Assembly: GCA_022824735.1 (NCBI GenBank)
Contig: JAJDZI010000063.1
Coordinates: 1 to 45,688, forward strand
DNA: 45,688 bases
Origin: Nitrospirales bacterium
GTDB taxonomy: Bacteria; Nitrospirota; Nitrospiria; Nitrospirales; UBA8639
Direction of reading: 5' to 3'
The position numbers were made by a program, and so were the translations under genes. The notes beneath the pieces were generated by a model. That model was not told the DNA's origin. It did not search any database and worked only from the letters and a program-made list of their open reading frames with translations. The first letter of the stretch is position 1. The number at the start of each line of letters is the position of its first letter. Shown one piece after another: positions 1 to 7,628 of the stretch.

Positions 1-148
1 GTGGTACCTGGACCTGCGGCGCTACGGGTCCGTCCCCCATGCCGGGTTCGGCATGGGCATCGAACGCGCCGTAGCCTGGCTGTGCGGCATCGCGCACGTG
101 CGCGAAACCATCCCCTTCCCCCGCATGCTCTCCCGCCTGTATCCCTAG
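1..148 (+). CDS. asnS: Asparaginyl-tRNA synthetase, C-terminal end (5' truncated by window)
   Basis: Reading from base 2, the frame gives 48 residues ending in a TAG stop, too short for the ORF track in this frame. The peptide contains [19 protein letters not shown] followed by RETIPFPR, which is the motif 3 and C-terminal signature of class IIb asparaginyl-tRNA synthetases. The arginine in the GIER segment belongs to the ATP-binding motif 3. The enzyme charges tRNA-Asn with asparagine in the cytoplasm. AspRS and LysRS share the fold, but the RRYGSVPH...IPFPR combination points to AsnRS. The gene precedes the division cluster and ends about 200 bases before that cluster's own promoter, so it is probably a separate transcript. 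Confidence 0.85.
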   Translation, partial: WYLDLRRYGSVPHAGFGMGIERAVAWLCGIAHVRETIPFPRMLSRLYP

Positions 149-196
149 GTCTCCTCCGTCATCCTTGTCTGTGTTCACTCATTCGTTGACACATTT

Positions 197-239
197 CCCC
201 TCACCCCAACCCTCTCCCGCATTGGGGAGAGGGCTGGGA
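197..239. repeat. REP-like palindromic repeat, copy 1
   Basis: Perfect 9-bp arms CCCTCTCCC (210-218) and GGGAGAGGG (225-233) enclose a 6-base loop. They are flanked by CTCACCCCA on the left and CTGGG on the right. Related copies lie at 3499-3540, 38390-38482 and 40170-40206. The repeat sits just after asnS and could act as a transcript 3' end, though no T-run follows the stem. Confidence 0.7.
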
Positions 240-349
240 TTTCCGTTCTTCTGTTGGGCCCCTTCCCCGATTAAATCCGTGTAAATTTCTATGGTAGCAG
301 GACCAGCCTGACTTCTGGCTTGCCAGGATCAATAAGTGATTGATTTTGC

Positions 350-377
350 TTGACAAAATTATGAATACGAGTATATT
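350..377 (+). promoter_or_regulatory. Sigma70-type promoter of the division/cell-wall cluster
   Basis: A perfect TTGACA -35 box (350-355), a 16-base spacer and a TATATT -10 box (372-377) lie about 60 bases before the rsmH start. This is the best promoter-like sequence upstream of the cluster. Transcription would start near 384, just before the GTGG box array. The call rests on consensus match only. Confidence 0.65.
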
Positions 378-386
378 TCGCCCATT

Positions 387-416
387 AAGTGGAAAAAAGT
401 GGAATAAAGTGGGATG
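387..416 (+). promoter_or_regulatory. Three 10-bp-spaced GTGG boxes resembling MraZ operator repeats
   Basis: AAGTGG recurs at 387, 397 and 407 with an exact 10-base period (GTGGA, GTGGA, GTGGG). MraZ proteins of enterobacteria and Mollicutes are known to bind three such direct repeats (TGGG-type or AAAGTG-type, one helical turn apart) at the start of the dcw cluster. The array lies between the predicted promoter and the rsmH start, fitting autoregulatory control of the cluster. No mraZ gene is present here. Confidence 0.6.
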
Positions 417-439
417 AAATAGGAGTAATATAGGAATAA

Positions 440-1372
440 TTGGAAAATCTGAATCATGTTCCGGTGCTGTTAGAGGAGGTCTCGACCTGGTTACGGCCGC
501 GTAAACAAGGGTGTTACTTGGATTGCACGATAGGCATGGGAGGGACTGCCGAGCAGATCCTGGAGGTGAGCGCACCCGACGGCATCCTCATCGGGATCGA
601 CCGGGACCCTCAAGCGATAGCTCATGCGCAGACAAGGCTTCAAACCTATGGGGCCAGGATCCGGTTGTTTTGTGAAAATTTTCAACGCGTGAAATCGGTA
701 ATGAACAGAGCCGGCAGGGAATGCGCAGACGGTATTCTGTTTGACTTGGGTGTGTCGTCGGCGCAATTGGATCAGCCGGAGCGAGGGTTGAGCTTTCAGC
801 AGGACGGCCCCCTGGATATGCGAATGAATCCCACTTGCGGTCACACGGCCGAAAACCTCGTCAACACGCTGCCTGAAACGCAGTTGGCCCGGATCATTCA
901 TGAGTTCGGGGAAGAACGCTATTCCCGACGGATTGCGCGGGCCATCGTGCGGGTTCGCCGCCAATCCCCTTTGCGGAGCACGCTGGATTTGTCGCGCGTG
1001 ATCAGGGAATCCGTGCCGCGGTCTTACCGGTCCGGACGCCTTCATCCGGCGACACGGACCTTTCAAGCGTTTCGGATGGCGGTCAATGATGAATTGGGCT
1101 CGCTGCAAACCGGGCTCGACGAGGCGATCGACGTCCTGGCACCGGGAGGCCGGCTGTGCGTGATTTCGTTTCACTCGCTGGAAGATCGTGTGGTGAAACA
1201 CACGTTTCGCCGCCTGGCTCACGAGGCTCCGGATCAATGGACCATCCTGACGAAGAAACCCGTTTCTCCTTCCCTGCAAGAACGTCGGGCCAATCCCCGC
1301 GCGCGTAGCGCGAAGTTGCGGGTTCTTGAACGAAGGCCAGGGTGGGGAGACGGACAAAGAGGCCGCGCATGA
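440..1372 (+). CDS. rsmH: 16S rRNA (cytosine-1402-N4)-methyltransferase RsmH (MraW)
   Basis: RsmH methylates N4 of C1402 in 16S rRNA using S-adenosylmethionine, in the cytoplasm. The protein is 310 residues, normal for the family. It begins with the conserved HVPVLLEEV segment, followed by the SAM-binding DCTIGMGGTAEQIL motif, FDLGVSSAQLD, GGRLCVISFHSLEDRVVK near residue 240 and the C-terminal NPRARSAKLR block. The start is a TTG; an AGGAG lies 14 bases upstream and a closer TAGGA only 4 bases upstream, and no in-frame ATG precedes the conserved N terminus. It is the first gene of the cluster, taking the place normally held by mraZ-rsmH. Its TGA overlaps the ftsL ATG. Confidence 0.95.
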   Translation: MENLNHVPVLLEEVSTWLRPRKQGCYLDCTIGMGGTAEQILEVSAPDGILIGIDRDPQAIAHAQTRLQTYGARIRLFCENFQRVKSVMNRAGRECADGILFDLGVSSAQLDQPERGLSFQQDGPLDMRMNPTCGHTAENLVNTLPETQLARIIHEFGEERYSRRIARAIVRVRRQSPLRSTLDLSRVIRESVPRSYRSGRLHPATRTFQAFRMAVNDELGSLQTGLDEAIDVLAPGGRLCVISFHSLEDRVVKHTFRRLAHEAPDQWTILTKKPVSPSLQERRANPRARSAKLRVLERRPGWGDGQRGRA

Positions 1373-1701
1373 AGTGGGTGCTCTGGACCGTATTGGTTGC
1401 GAGCGTGAGCGGGATGCTTCTGTTTTACGTGTGGGGAAAGGTCGACGTCGTACGAGTCGGATATGAACTGGACGCCTTGTTGAAGAAAAAAGCCGCCCTG
1501 ACGCAGGAGCACGAACGATTGCAGGCCCGGTTGTCTCAATTGACGGCACCCGAGCGAATCGCCTCGGAGGCCGGCGAGACACTGGGCATGAAGCCGCCGG
1601 GCGCGCGGCAAGTGGTTTTGGTCCCGAGCCACCCTGAAGATGAAAATCCCGGCGATGAATCCGAACCTCCGCTTCGCCTGGCTCGGCAAACGGGAGAATG
1701 A
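1369..1701 (+). CDS. ftsL: Cell division protein FtsL
   Basis: A small bitopic division protein of 110 residues. One transmembrane helix near the N terminus (WVLWTVLVASVSGMLLFYVW) is followed by a predicted periplasmic coiled coil (YELDALLKKKAALTQEHERLQARLSQL) and an ERI/LGM motif typical of FtsL. FtsL bridges FtsB/FtsQ and activates FtsWI at the septum. The ATG at 1369 overlaps the rsmH stop as ATGA, which favours it over the GTG at 1342 used in the ORF track. FtsL diverges strongly between phyla, so the call rests on topology and on its position between rsmH and ftsI. Confidence 0.85.
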   Translation: MKWVLWTVLVASVSGMLLFYVWGKVDVVRVGYELDALLKKKAALTQEHERLQARLSQLTAPERIASEAGETLGMKPPGARQVVLVPSHPEDENPGDESEPPLRLARQTGE

Positions 1702-3449
1702 TGATGCTCCGGTCATTCACGAAAACAGAAACCAAATCAGCCGGAGAGGGAAACGGGCGACGGGCTTTCATTGGTCTGTGTTTCCTGTTCGGGTTCGCCA
1801 TTCTGTTCGTGCGTTTTGGCTACCTCCAGGTCTTTCAAGCGGAAACAATGAAACTGAAAGCCCGTCAGCAGCACGAGAAGCCTATCACCCTGGCTTCCAA
1901 TCGTGGCGTCATTGTGGACCGGCAAGGGAAACCGCTGGCCTTGAACCTGGACGTGTCGTCCGTCTATGCCACGCCGTCCTCCATTGATGATCCTGCCGGG
2001 GTTGCGCGCCGACTGACGCAAGCGCTGGGTGTTCCTCGCGAGTCCCTGGAAAAGCGGTTGCGGGCCAAACGTGACTTCGTGTGGGTTCAACGGAAAATCG
2101 AGGATGCGCAGGTCAAACGGCTGACCGACCTGGAACTTCCCGGGGTTGATGTCGTGGTGGAATCGCGTCGATTTTATCCCAAGGGAACGTTATTGGCTCA
2201 CGTCCTGGGATTCGCGGGGATCGACAGTCAGGGTCTTGAAGGACTCGAAAACGGATATGACGAGCACCTCCGAGGCCAAGTGCGCCAAGTGGTGTTGCAG
2301 CAGGACGCGCTGGGGCGAATCATTATTCCCGAAAGCCGGCGGAAACCTCAGGCGCTGTCCGGACATGCCATCTCCCTGACCATTGATGAGGTCATCCAGT
2401 ATATCGCGGAGCAGGCCCTGGATCAGGCCGTTGAAGCCACCAAGGCGCGAGGCGGGGCCGTCCTGGTCATGGCTCCCAAGACCGGCCAGATGTTGGCTTG
2501 GGCCCTTCGTCCGACGTTTGACCCGAATCATATCCTGCAGGCGTCCCCCGAGCAGTGGAGGAACCGCGGCGTGACCGATCCCTACGAACCAGGCTCGACC
2601 CTCAAGGTGGTGCTGGCCGCTGCCGCCCTGGAATTGGACCGCGTCAAACCCGACACCTTGCTGTATGCGGGCGATGGAGAGATCCCGATCAGTGGAACCA
2701 TCATCCATGATCATGAAAAAACCGGATGGGTGACGTTTCGTGAAGCCGTCCAACGATCCAGCAACGTGGCCTTTGTGAAGATGACGTGGGATTTGGGGAA
2801 AGAACAAGTTTATCAGTTCTTGCGCACGTTCGGCTTTGGCGAAAAAACGGGAATCGATCTTCCCGGAGAATCCATCGGCATCCTGAGTCGTCCGGACCAA
2901 TGGAGTCTCCGGACGCTCCCGTCTTTAGCCATCGGGCAGGAAATTGCCGTGACGCCGTTGCAACTCCTGACGGCCGTGTCGGCCATTGCCAACGAGGGCT
3001 GGCTCATGAGGCCGTTTCTGGTGCGCGAAATTTCCGATGACCAGGGAAGAAGCATCCGGGAGCGCGTCCCCCATATTCGCCGCCGGCCCATTGGTGCCGG
3101 GACTGCAAAAATCGTCACGGACCTGATGGTCGACGTGGTGGAGCGGGGGACGGGGAAGCGCGCGGCCGTTCCGGGCTACCGGGTGGCGGGCAAGACTGGA
3201 ACGGCCCAGAAGGTCGATCCTGAAACGGGCACGTATTCGTCAACCAAACTAGTGGGATCGTTCGTCGGCTTCGTTCCCGCGGAGGAGCCCCGGCTTTCCA
3301 TATTGGTGGTGATTGACGAACCGCAAGGCCCGGCTTGGGGAGGGGTGGTGGCGGCTCCGGTCTTTCGGAAGGTGGCGGAGCAGACGCTCAGGTATTTGAG
3401 CGTGGCTCCCGGCGATGAATCCCGGGTGGTGGCGGCGCGTTCTTCGTAG
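1698..3449 (+). CDS. ftsI: Peptidoglycan transpeptidase FtsI (PBP3-type, septal)
   Basis: Class B penicillin-binding protein of 583 residues that cross-links septal peptidoglycan together with FtsW. A signal-anchor helix (about residues 24-46, FIGLCFLFGFAILFVRFGYLQVF) is followed by the pedestal domain with the RGVIVDRQG motif. The transpeptidase domain carries the three catalytic motifs: STLK with nucleophile Ser300, SSN at 354-356 and KTG at 499-501. It starts at an ATG overlapping the ftsL stop (ATGA), with three ATG codons in a row. There is no C-terminal PASTA domain, so it is not a sporulation SpoVD type. Confidence 0.95.
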   Translation: MMMLRSFTKTETKSAGEGNGRRAFIGLCFLFGFAILFVRFGYLQVFQAETMKLKARQQHEKPITLASNRGVIVDRQGKPLALNLDVSSVYATPSSIDDPAGVARRLTQALGVPRESLEKRLRAKRDFVWVQRKIEDAQVKRLTDLELPGVDVVVESRRFYPKGTLLAHVLGFAGIDSQGLEGLENGYDEHLRGQVRQVVLQQDALGRIIIPESRRKPQALSGHAISLTIDEVIQYIAEQALDQAVEATKARGGAVLVMAPKTGQMLAWALRPTFDPNHILQASPEQWRNRGVTDPYEPGSTLKVVLAAAALELDRVKPDTLLYAGDGEIPISGTIIHDHEKTGWVTFREAVQRSSNVAFVKMTWDLGKEQVYQFLRTFGFGEKTGIDLPGESIGILSRPDQWSLRTLPSLAIGQEIAVTPLQLLTAVSAIANEGWLMRPFLVREISDDQGRSIRERVPHIRRRPIGAGTAKIVTDLMVDVVERGTGKRAAVPGYRVAGKTGTAQKVDPETGTYSSTKLVGSFVGFVPAEEPRLSILVVIDEPQGPAWGGVVAAPVFRKVAEQTLRYLSVAPGDESRVVAARSS

Positions 3450-3465
3450 CCTCTGCCTCCCCTTA

Positions 3466-3540
3466 CCCCTCCTTACAAAGGAGGGGAATGAAGGCGTGCC
3501 CCCTCTCCTCCACGAGGGAGAGGGCTGGGGTGAGGGGGAA
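3466..3540. repeat. Hairpin plus REP-like repeat, copy 2, in the ftsI-murE gap
   Basis: Seventeen bases after the ftsI stop a perfect 9-bp hairpin CCCCTCCTT-ACA-AAGGAGGGG occupies 3466-3486. It is followed at 3499-3540 by a copy of the CCCTCTCC...GGGAGAGGGCTGGGGTGAGGGGG repeat. The 144-base gap is the largest in the dcw cluster before ftsZ. It may attenuate or process the transcript, but no T-run marks a classical terminator. Confidence 0.65.
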
Positions 3541-3593
3541 ATTGTCAACGAATACCCGTCCTGGGCCCGTCGAAGGGACGGAACACGTACGGA

Positions 3594-5108
3594 ATGACGT
3601 TAGCGACGTTACTGTTGCCTATCGACGTGGTCAGCGCGACGGGCAATCTCGACGTGGAACTGTCCGGGATCACCGATGATTCACGGGAAGTCACACAAGG
3701 CAGCGTCTTTGTCGCTGTCAAAGGGCAACAGGTCGATGGTCATGCCTTTGTCGCCCAGGTCTCTAGACAACAGATAGGGGGCGTTGTGGTTCAAGCTCCG
3801 TTTCAAGCTCCATCCCACGTCAGGAAACAAGGCGGACCTGCCTGGATCGAAGTCGAGGATTCCAGGAGGGCGCTTGGTCAGTTGGCCGCGCGGTTTTTTC
3901 AGCACCCCTCCCAGGCCTTGTGTATGGTCGGCGTGACGGGAACAAACGGGAAAACCACGGTGGCGCACGCGAGTCAGGCGATCCTGGAGCATGGCGGCTA
4001 CCGGACGGGTCTCATGGGGACGGTGGGGTATCACGCCGGGGCAGAGCGTCAGGCGGCCAGTCACACGACACCGGGCGCGATTTCGCTACAGGCGTTCTTG
4101 CATCGTATGGTGGACGCTGGGCTGGATACCGCGGTCCTGGAAGTCTCCTCGCATGCCTTGGCTTTGGACCGGGTCGAAGGCTGTGAATTCGACGTAGCGG
4201 TCTTTACGAATCTGACCCAGGACCATTTGGATTTCCACGAGACGATGGAGTCCTATTATCACGCGAAATCACGCCTCTTCCGGGAGTTCGTCGTCCCCGC
4301 CGCCAAAGCGGGACCCAAACGGGCGATCATCAACGTCGATGATGTATGGGGCGTCCGGTTGCAAGCCGAGACCCCGGTGCCGGTCTGGACGTATTCGTTG
4401 CGCCGGCGCGCAGACCTGTACGCGACGAACGTGATCCTCTCGATGGAGGGAACCCGGTTTACCGCCCATACGCCCCACGGTTCTTTGGACATCGAAAGCG
4501 CCTTGGTCGGCGAACACAACGTGTCAAACTTGTTGGCGAGTATCGGTGTCGGTCTTGCCCGGGGCCTCACGCTCGAAGACGTCCGTCAGGCTGTCAGGTC
4601 CTTTCGAACGGTGCCGGGCCGGTTCGAACGGGTGGACGCGGGGCAGGCTTTTTCCGTGATCGTGGATTACGCCCATACGGAAGATGCGCTGGCCCGGCTC
4701 CTGGAAGCCGCCCGGCAACTGCAACGGGAACGGATCATCACGGTCTTTGGATGCGGTGGCGACCGGGACACGGGGAAACGGGCGAACATGGGGCGAATCG
4801 CGGCCCAGCGCAGTGACGTGGTGTTTCTGACCTCCGACAATCCTCGCACCGAAGATCCCGGGGCGATTCTGCGCGATATTGAACAAGGCGTGCAGGGTCT
4901 TGCGGCGTCGGAACGGGCCGTGTCGCACGTGATCCCTGATCGTCGAGCGGCCATTCGGGCGGCGCTTCTTGAAGCCCGGCCGGACGACCTGGTGTTGATC
5001 GCCGGCAAGGGGCATGAAGATTATCAGATCATCGGGACGACGCGGCATCGCTTTGATGATCGGGAAGTGGTTCGTGAACTGTTGGCCGGCCTGCCGGACG
5101 AGAAATAG
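3594..5108 (+). CDS. murE: UDP-MurNAc-L-Ala-D-Glu:meso-diaminopimelate ligase MurE
   Basis: MurE adds the third residue to the peptidoglycan stem peptide using ATP, in the cytoplasm. At 504 residues it has normal family length. The N-terminal UDP-binding domain contains GITDDSREVTQGSVFVAVKG. The ATP-binding loop GVTGTNGKTT spans residues 113-122. The substrate-selecting motif DNPR lies at 415-418; this form is established for meso-diaminopimelate rather than lysine enzymes. GKGHEDYQ is near the C terminus. The ATG at 3594 has only a weak GGA upstream, and the gene follows a repeat-bearing gap. murF begins 11 bases downstream. Confidence 0.95.
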   Translation: MTLATLLLPIDVVSATGNLDVELSGITDDSREVTQGSVFVAVKGQQVDGHAFVAQVSRQQIGGVVVQAPFQAPSHVRKQGGPAWIEVEDSRRALGQLAARFFQHPSQALCMVGVTGTNGKTTVAHASQAILEHGGYRTGLMGTVGYHAGAERQAASHTTPGAISLQAFLHRMVDAGLDTAVLEVSSHALALDRVEGCEFDVAVFTNLTQDHLDFHETMESYYHAKSRLFREFVVPAAKAGPKRAIINVDDVWGVRLQAETPVPVWTYSLRRRADLYATNVILSMEGTRFTAHTPHGSLDIESALVGEHNVSNLLASIGVGLARGLTLEDVRQAVRSFRTVPGRFERVDAGQAFSVIVDYAHTEDALARLLEAARQLQRERIITVFGCGGDRDTGKRANMGRIAAQRSDVVFLTSDNPRTEDPGAILRDIEQGVQGLAASERAVSHVIPDRRAAIRAALLEARPDDLVLIAGKGHEDYQIIGTTRHRFDDREVVRELLAGLPDEK

Positions 5109-5119
5109 GCTCTTCGGCA

Positions 5120-6532
5120 ATGGCGCTGTTTACGGGAGACGAAGTGCTGGCTGCAACTGGTGGAACATTACTGAAGGGCACGACGGGTCGTCCGGTTCAG
5201 CGGGTGTGTACCGATTCCCGGAAGGTCCGCAAAGGCGATTTGTTCGTCGCGTTGAAAGGCGCGCGGTTTGACGGGCACCGTTTTATTGATGAGGTTTTCA
5301 CCCGTGGAGCCAATGGGGTCGTGGTCGAAGCGTTCCCTCGCCGGACCAGAGGCTTCGAGCCTGTCCGGGCGCGGTCGGTTCCGTTTGTCGTCAAGGTCGC
5401 GGACTCCTTGAAGGCGTATCAGGACTTGGCGACGTTTCATCGAACCCGTTTCGACATTCCCGTTGTGGCGGTGACGGGAAGCAACGGCAAAACCACGACG
5501 AAGGAAATGGTTGCGAAAACGCTGTCGCAGTGCTGGCGTCTCAAGAAAACGGCGGGCAATGCGAACAATCGAATCGGCTTGCCGCAGACGGTGCTCGGCT
5601 TGACCGCAGACCACCAGGCGGCGGTGCTGGAATTGGGCGTGGATGCCGAAGGGCAAACCACGCGGTTGGCGGAAATCGCCCGTCCGACCGTCGGTCTCAT
5701 CACGAACGTCGGGAACGACCATTTGGAATTCTTCGGCAGCGTGGAGGGGTCCGCCCGGGCAAAAGCCGAATTGCTGGCCTGTCTCCCTCGAGACGGCGCC
5801 GTCGTGTTGAACGCGGATGATCCGTATTACGAGTTTTTCCGGCGCCGGGCCCGCTGTGCCGTGGTCTCGTTCGGATTCCGGGAGCAGGCTGACGTTCGCG
5901 GGAGCCACGTTCAGCGGAAAGGCGCGCGAACCGAATTTCGTTGCCACGTGGCCGGCCGCCGCCGGTCGCATCGATTGGCCCTCCACGTGCATGGAACGCA
6001 TAACGTGTCGAATGCCCTGGGCGCGGTTGGGGTCGGGCACGCACTCGGGCTGTCGGTTACGAACATGGCAACCGGCTTGAGCCGGTTTCGTCCCGTGGCC
6101 ATGCGGTCCCAGGTTTCCTCCTGGCAGGGGGTCACCGTGATCCAAGACTACTATAACGCGAACCCCGATTCCATGAAGGCGGCTGTGACGCTGTTACAGG
6201 AATTGGGCGCCGGTCGCCGGACCATTGCCGTGTTGGGAGACATGTCGGAGTTGGGAGCAGAGACGCGGACCCTGCACAGGGAAGTCGGCGACTTTCTCGC
6301 CGGTCGCCGCGTTTCATTGTTGGTGGCTTGCGGGGAATTGGGCAGGGAAGTGGCTCATGGGGCCTCCACTGGGGGCATGACGGCATCGCGGGTTTTCAAG
6401 GCCCGGGGAGTCAACGACGCAATCCGCATCCTCGAAAAGCTGGTCGAGCCCGGAGACGTGGTCTTGCTCAAAGCCTCGAGGGCCATGCAGTTCGAGCGCC
6501 TCGTGGACGTCTTTCACCAGGCGCAGGCATAA
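5120..6532 (+). CDS. murF: UDP-MurNAc-tripeptide:D-Ala-D-Ala ligase MurF
   Basis: MurF joins D-Ala-D-Ala to the UDP-MurNAc tripeptide, the last cytoplasmic nucleotide step of peptidoglycan precursor synthesis. The protein is 470 residues. It has the N-terminal CTDSRKVRKGDLFVALKG motif, the P-loop VTGSNGKTTTKEM (K124), NRIGLPQTVLGL, NVGNDHLEFF, and the C-terminal YYNANPDSMKAAV segment typical of MurF. It follows murE by 11 bases and precedes mraY by 15 bases, consistent with one operon. The ATG at 5120 agrees with the family N terminus. Confidence 0.95.
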   Translation: MALFTGDEVLAATGGTLLKGTTGRPVQRVCTDSRKVRKGDLFVALKGARFDGHRFIDEVFTRGANGVVVEAFPRRTRGFEPVRARSVPFVVKVADSLKAYQDLATFHRTRFDIPVVAVTGSNGKTTTKEMVAKTLSQCWRLKKTAGNANNRIGLPQTVLGLTADHQAAVLELGVDAEGQTTRLAEIARPTVGLITNVGNDHLEFFGSVEGSARAKAELLACLPRDGAVVLNADDPYYEFFRRRARCAVVSFGFREQADVRGSHVQRKGARTEFRCHVAGRRRSHRLALHVHGTHNVSNALGAVGVGHALGLSVTNMATGLSRFRPVAMRSQVSSWQGVTVIQDYYNANPDSMKAAVTLLQELGAGRRTIAVLGDMSELGAETRTLHREVGDFLAGRRVSLLVACGELGREVAHGASTGGMTASRVFKARGVNDAIRILEKLVEPGDVVLLKASRAMQFERLVDVFHQAQA

Positions 6533-6547
6533 GGACAAGAAACGCAT

Positions 6548-7624
6548 ATGTTGTACTGGTGGCTGTACCCGCTGCACACGGACGTCGCAATTTTCAACAT
6601 ATTCCGGTATTTGAGCTTTCGGATCATTTACGCGGCGCTGACTGCGTTTGTCATCGCGTTCTTCCTGGCTCCGCCCTTGATCAGGAAATTGCAGGAACTC
6701 CGGTTGGGACAACGGATCCGGGAAGAGGGGCCGCGTCATCACCAGGCCAAACAGGGAACTCCCACCATGGGAGGCATTCTCATTATTTTCGCCGTGTCGC
6801 TGTCGACGGTGCTGTGGGCGGACGTGCGCAATCCCTACGTGTGGATCGTCATGTTGTCCGTCGTGGGGTTCGGGCTCATCGGGTTCATGGACGACTACAT
6901 CAAAATTTCGCGTGCGCGTTCGGAAGGCTTGACGGTTCTCCAAAAGTTCGTGGCGCAGATCGCCATTGCCTTGAGCATCGGCCTGTTCTTCTACGCCTCT
7001 CCCGGGTATTCCACGGAACTCAGCGTTCCGTTTTTCAAAACGTTTACGCCCGACCTGGGCACACTCTACATCCCGTTTGCCATTCTGGTGATCGTAGGCT
7101 GCTCCAACGCCGTCAATTTGACGGACGGATTGGATGGGCTGGCGATCGGCCCGGTCATGGTGGCGTCGGTGGCGTATGCCGTCGTGGCCTATGCCGCCGG
7201 GAATAAAGTGGTGTCGGAGTATTTGCTGATCCCGTACATCGAAGGAGCCGGGGAACTGGCTGTTTTGATGGCGGCCGTCTTCGGCTCGAGTCTCGGATTT
7301 CTGTGGTTCAACACGTACCCGGCGTCGGTATTCATGGGGGACGTGGGGTCCTTGCCTCTCGGCGCGGCCCTGGGCACGGTCGCCGTGGTCAGCAAGCATG
7401 AGTTGCTGTTGATCCTGGTCGGCGGCGTGTTCGTTATGGAAGCGGTGTCGGTCATCTTTCAAGTGCTGTTCTATAAATCCCGCAGGAAACGGATTTTTCT
7501 GATGGCGCCCATCCATCATCATTTTGAAATGAAAGGGTGGGAGGAGCCCAAGGTCGTGGTTCGATTATGGATTGTAGCGATTCTCCTGAGCTTGTTGAGT
7601 CTCAGTACCTTAAAACTGCGTTAA
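6548..7624 (+). CDS. mraY: Phospho-MurNAc-pentapeptide translocase MraY
   Basis: A polytopic membrane enzyme that transfers phospho-MurNAc-pentapeptide to undecaprenyl phosphate, giving lipid I. At 358 residues it matches the family, with about ten hydrophobic helices. Diagnostic segments are MGGILI near residue 75, FMDDYIK near 115 (the aspartate pair), NLTDGLDGLAIGP near 195, and HHHFEMKGWEEPKVV near the C terminus, the histidine-rich motif of MraY. The start ATG lies shortly after AAGGACAAG and agrees with the family N terminus. It sits between murF and murD. Confidence 0.96.
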   Translation: MLYWWLYPLHTDVAIFNIFRYLSFRIIYAALTAFVIAFFLAPPLIRKLQELRLGQRIREEGPRHHQAKQGTPTMGGILIIFAVSLSTVLWADVRNPYVWIVMLSVVGFGLIGFMDDYIKISRARSEGLTVLQKFVAQIAIALSIGLFFYASPGYSTELSVPFFKTFTPDLGTLYIPFAILVIVGCSNAVNLTDGLDGLAIGPVMVASVAYAVVAYAAGNKVVSEYLLIPYIEGAGELAVLMAAVFGSSLGFLWFNTYPASVFMGDVGSLPLGAALGTVAVVSKHELLLILVGGVFVMEAVSVIFQVLFYKSRRKRIFLMAPIHHHFEMKGWEEPKVVVRLWIVAILLSLLSLSTLKLR

Positions 7625-7628
7625 CTGT

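Noticed and set aside
201-575. Minus-strand frame upstream of rsmH, tested as a possible mraZ or other gene
   Set aside because: It overlaps the promoter, boxes and rsmH start and shows no MraZ motif. No plus-strand frame in 149-439 is MraZ-like either.
491-1801. 436-residue open frame on the minus strand
   Set aside because: It lies wholly antisense to rsmH, ftsL and the ftsI start. Its translation is rich in Arg, Pro and His, typical of GC-rich shadow frames.
6314-7522. 402-residue minus-strand frame
   Set aside because: Antisense to murF and mraY; composition is that of a shadow frame (His, Asp, Arg, Gln runs).
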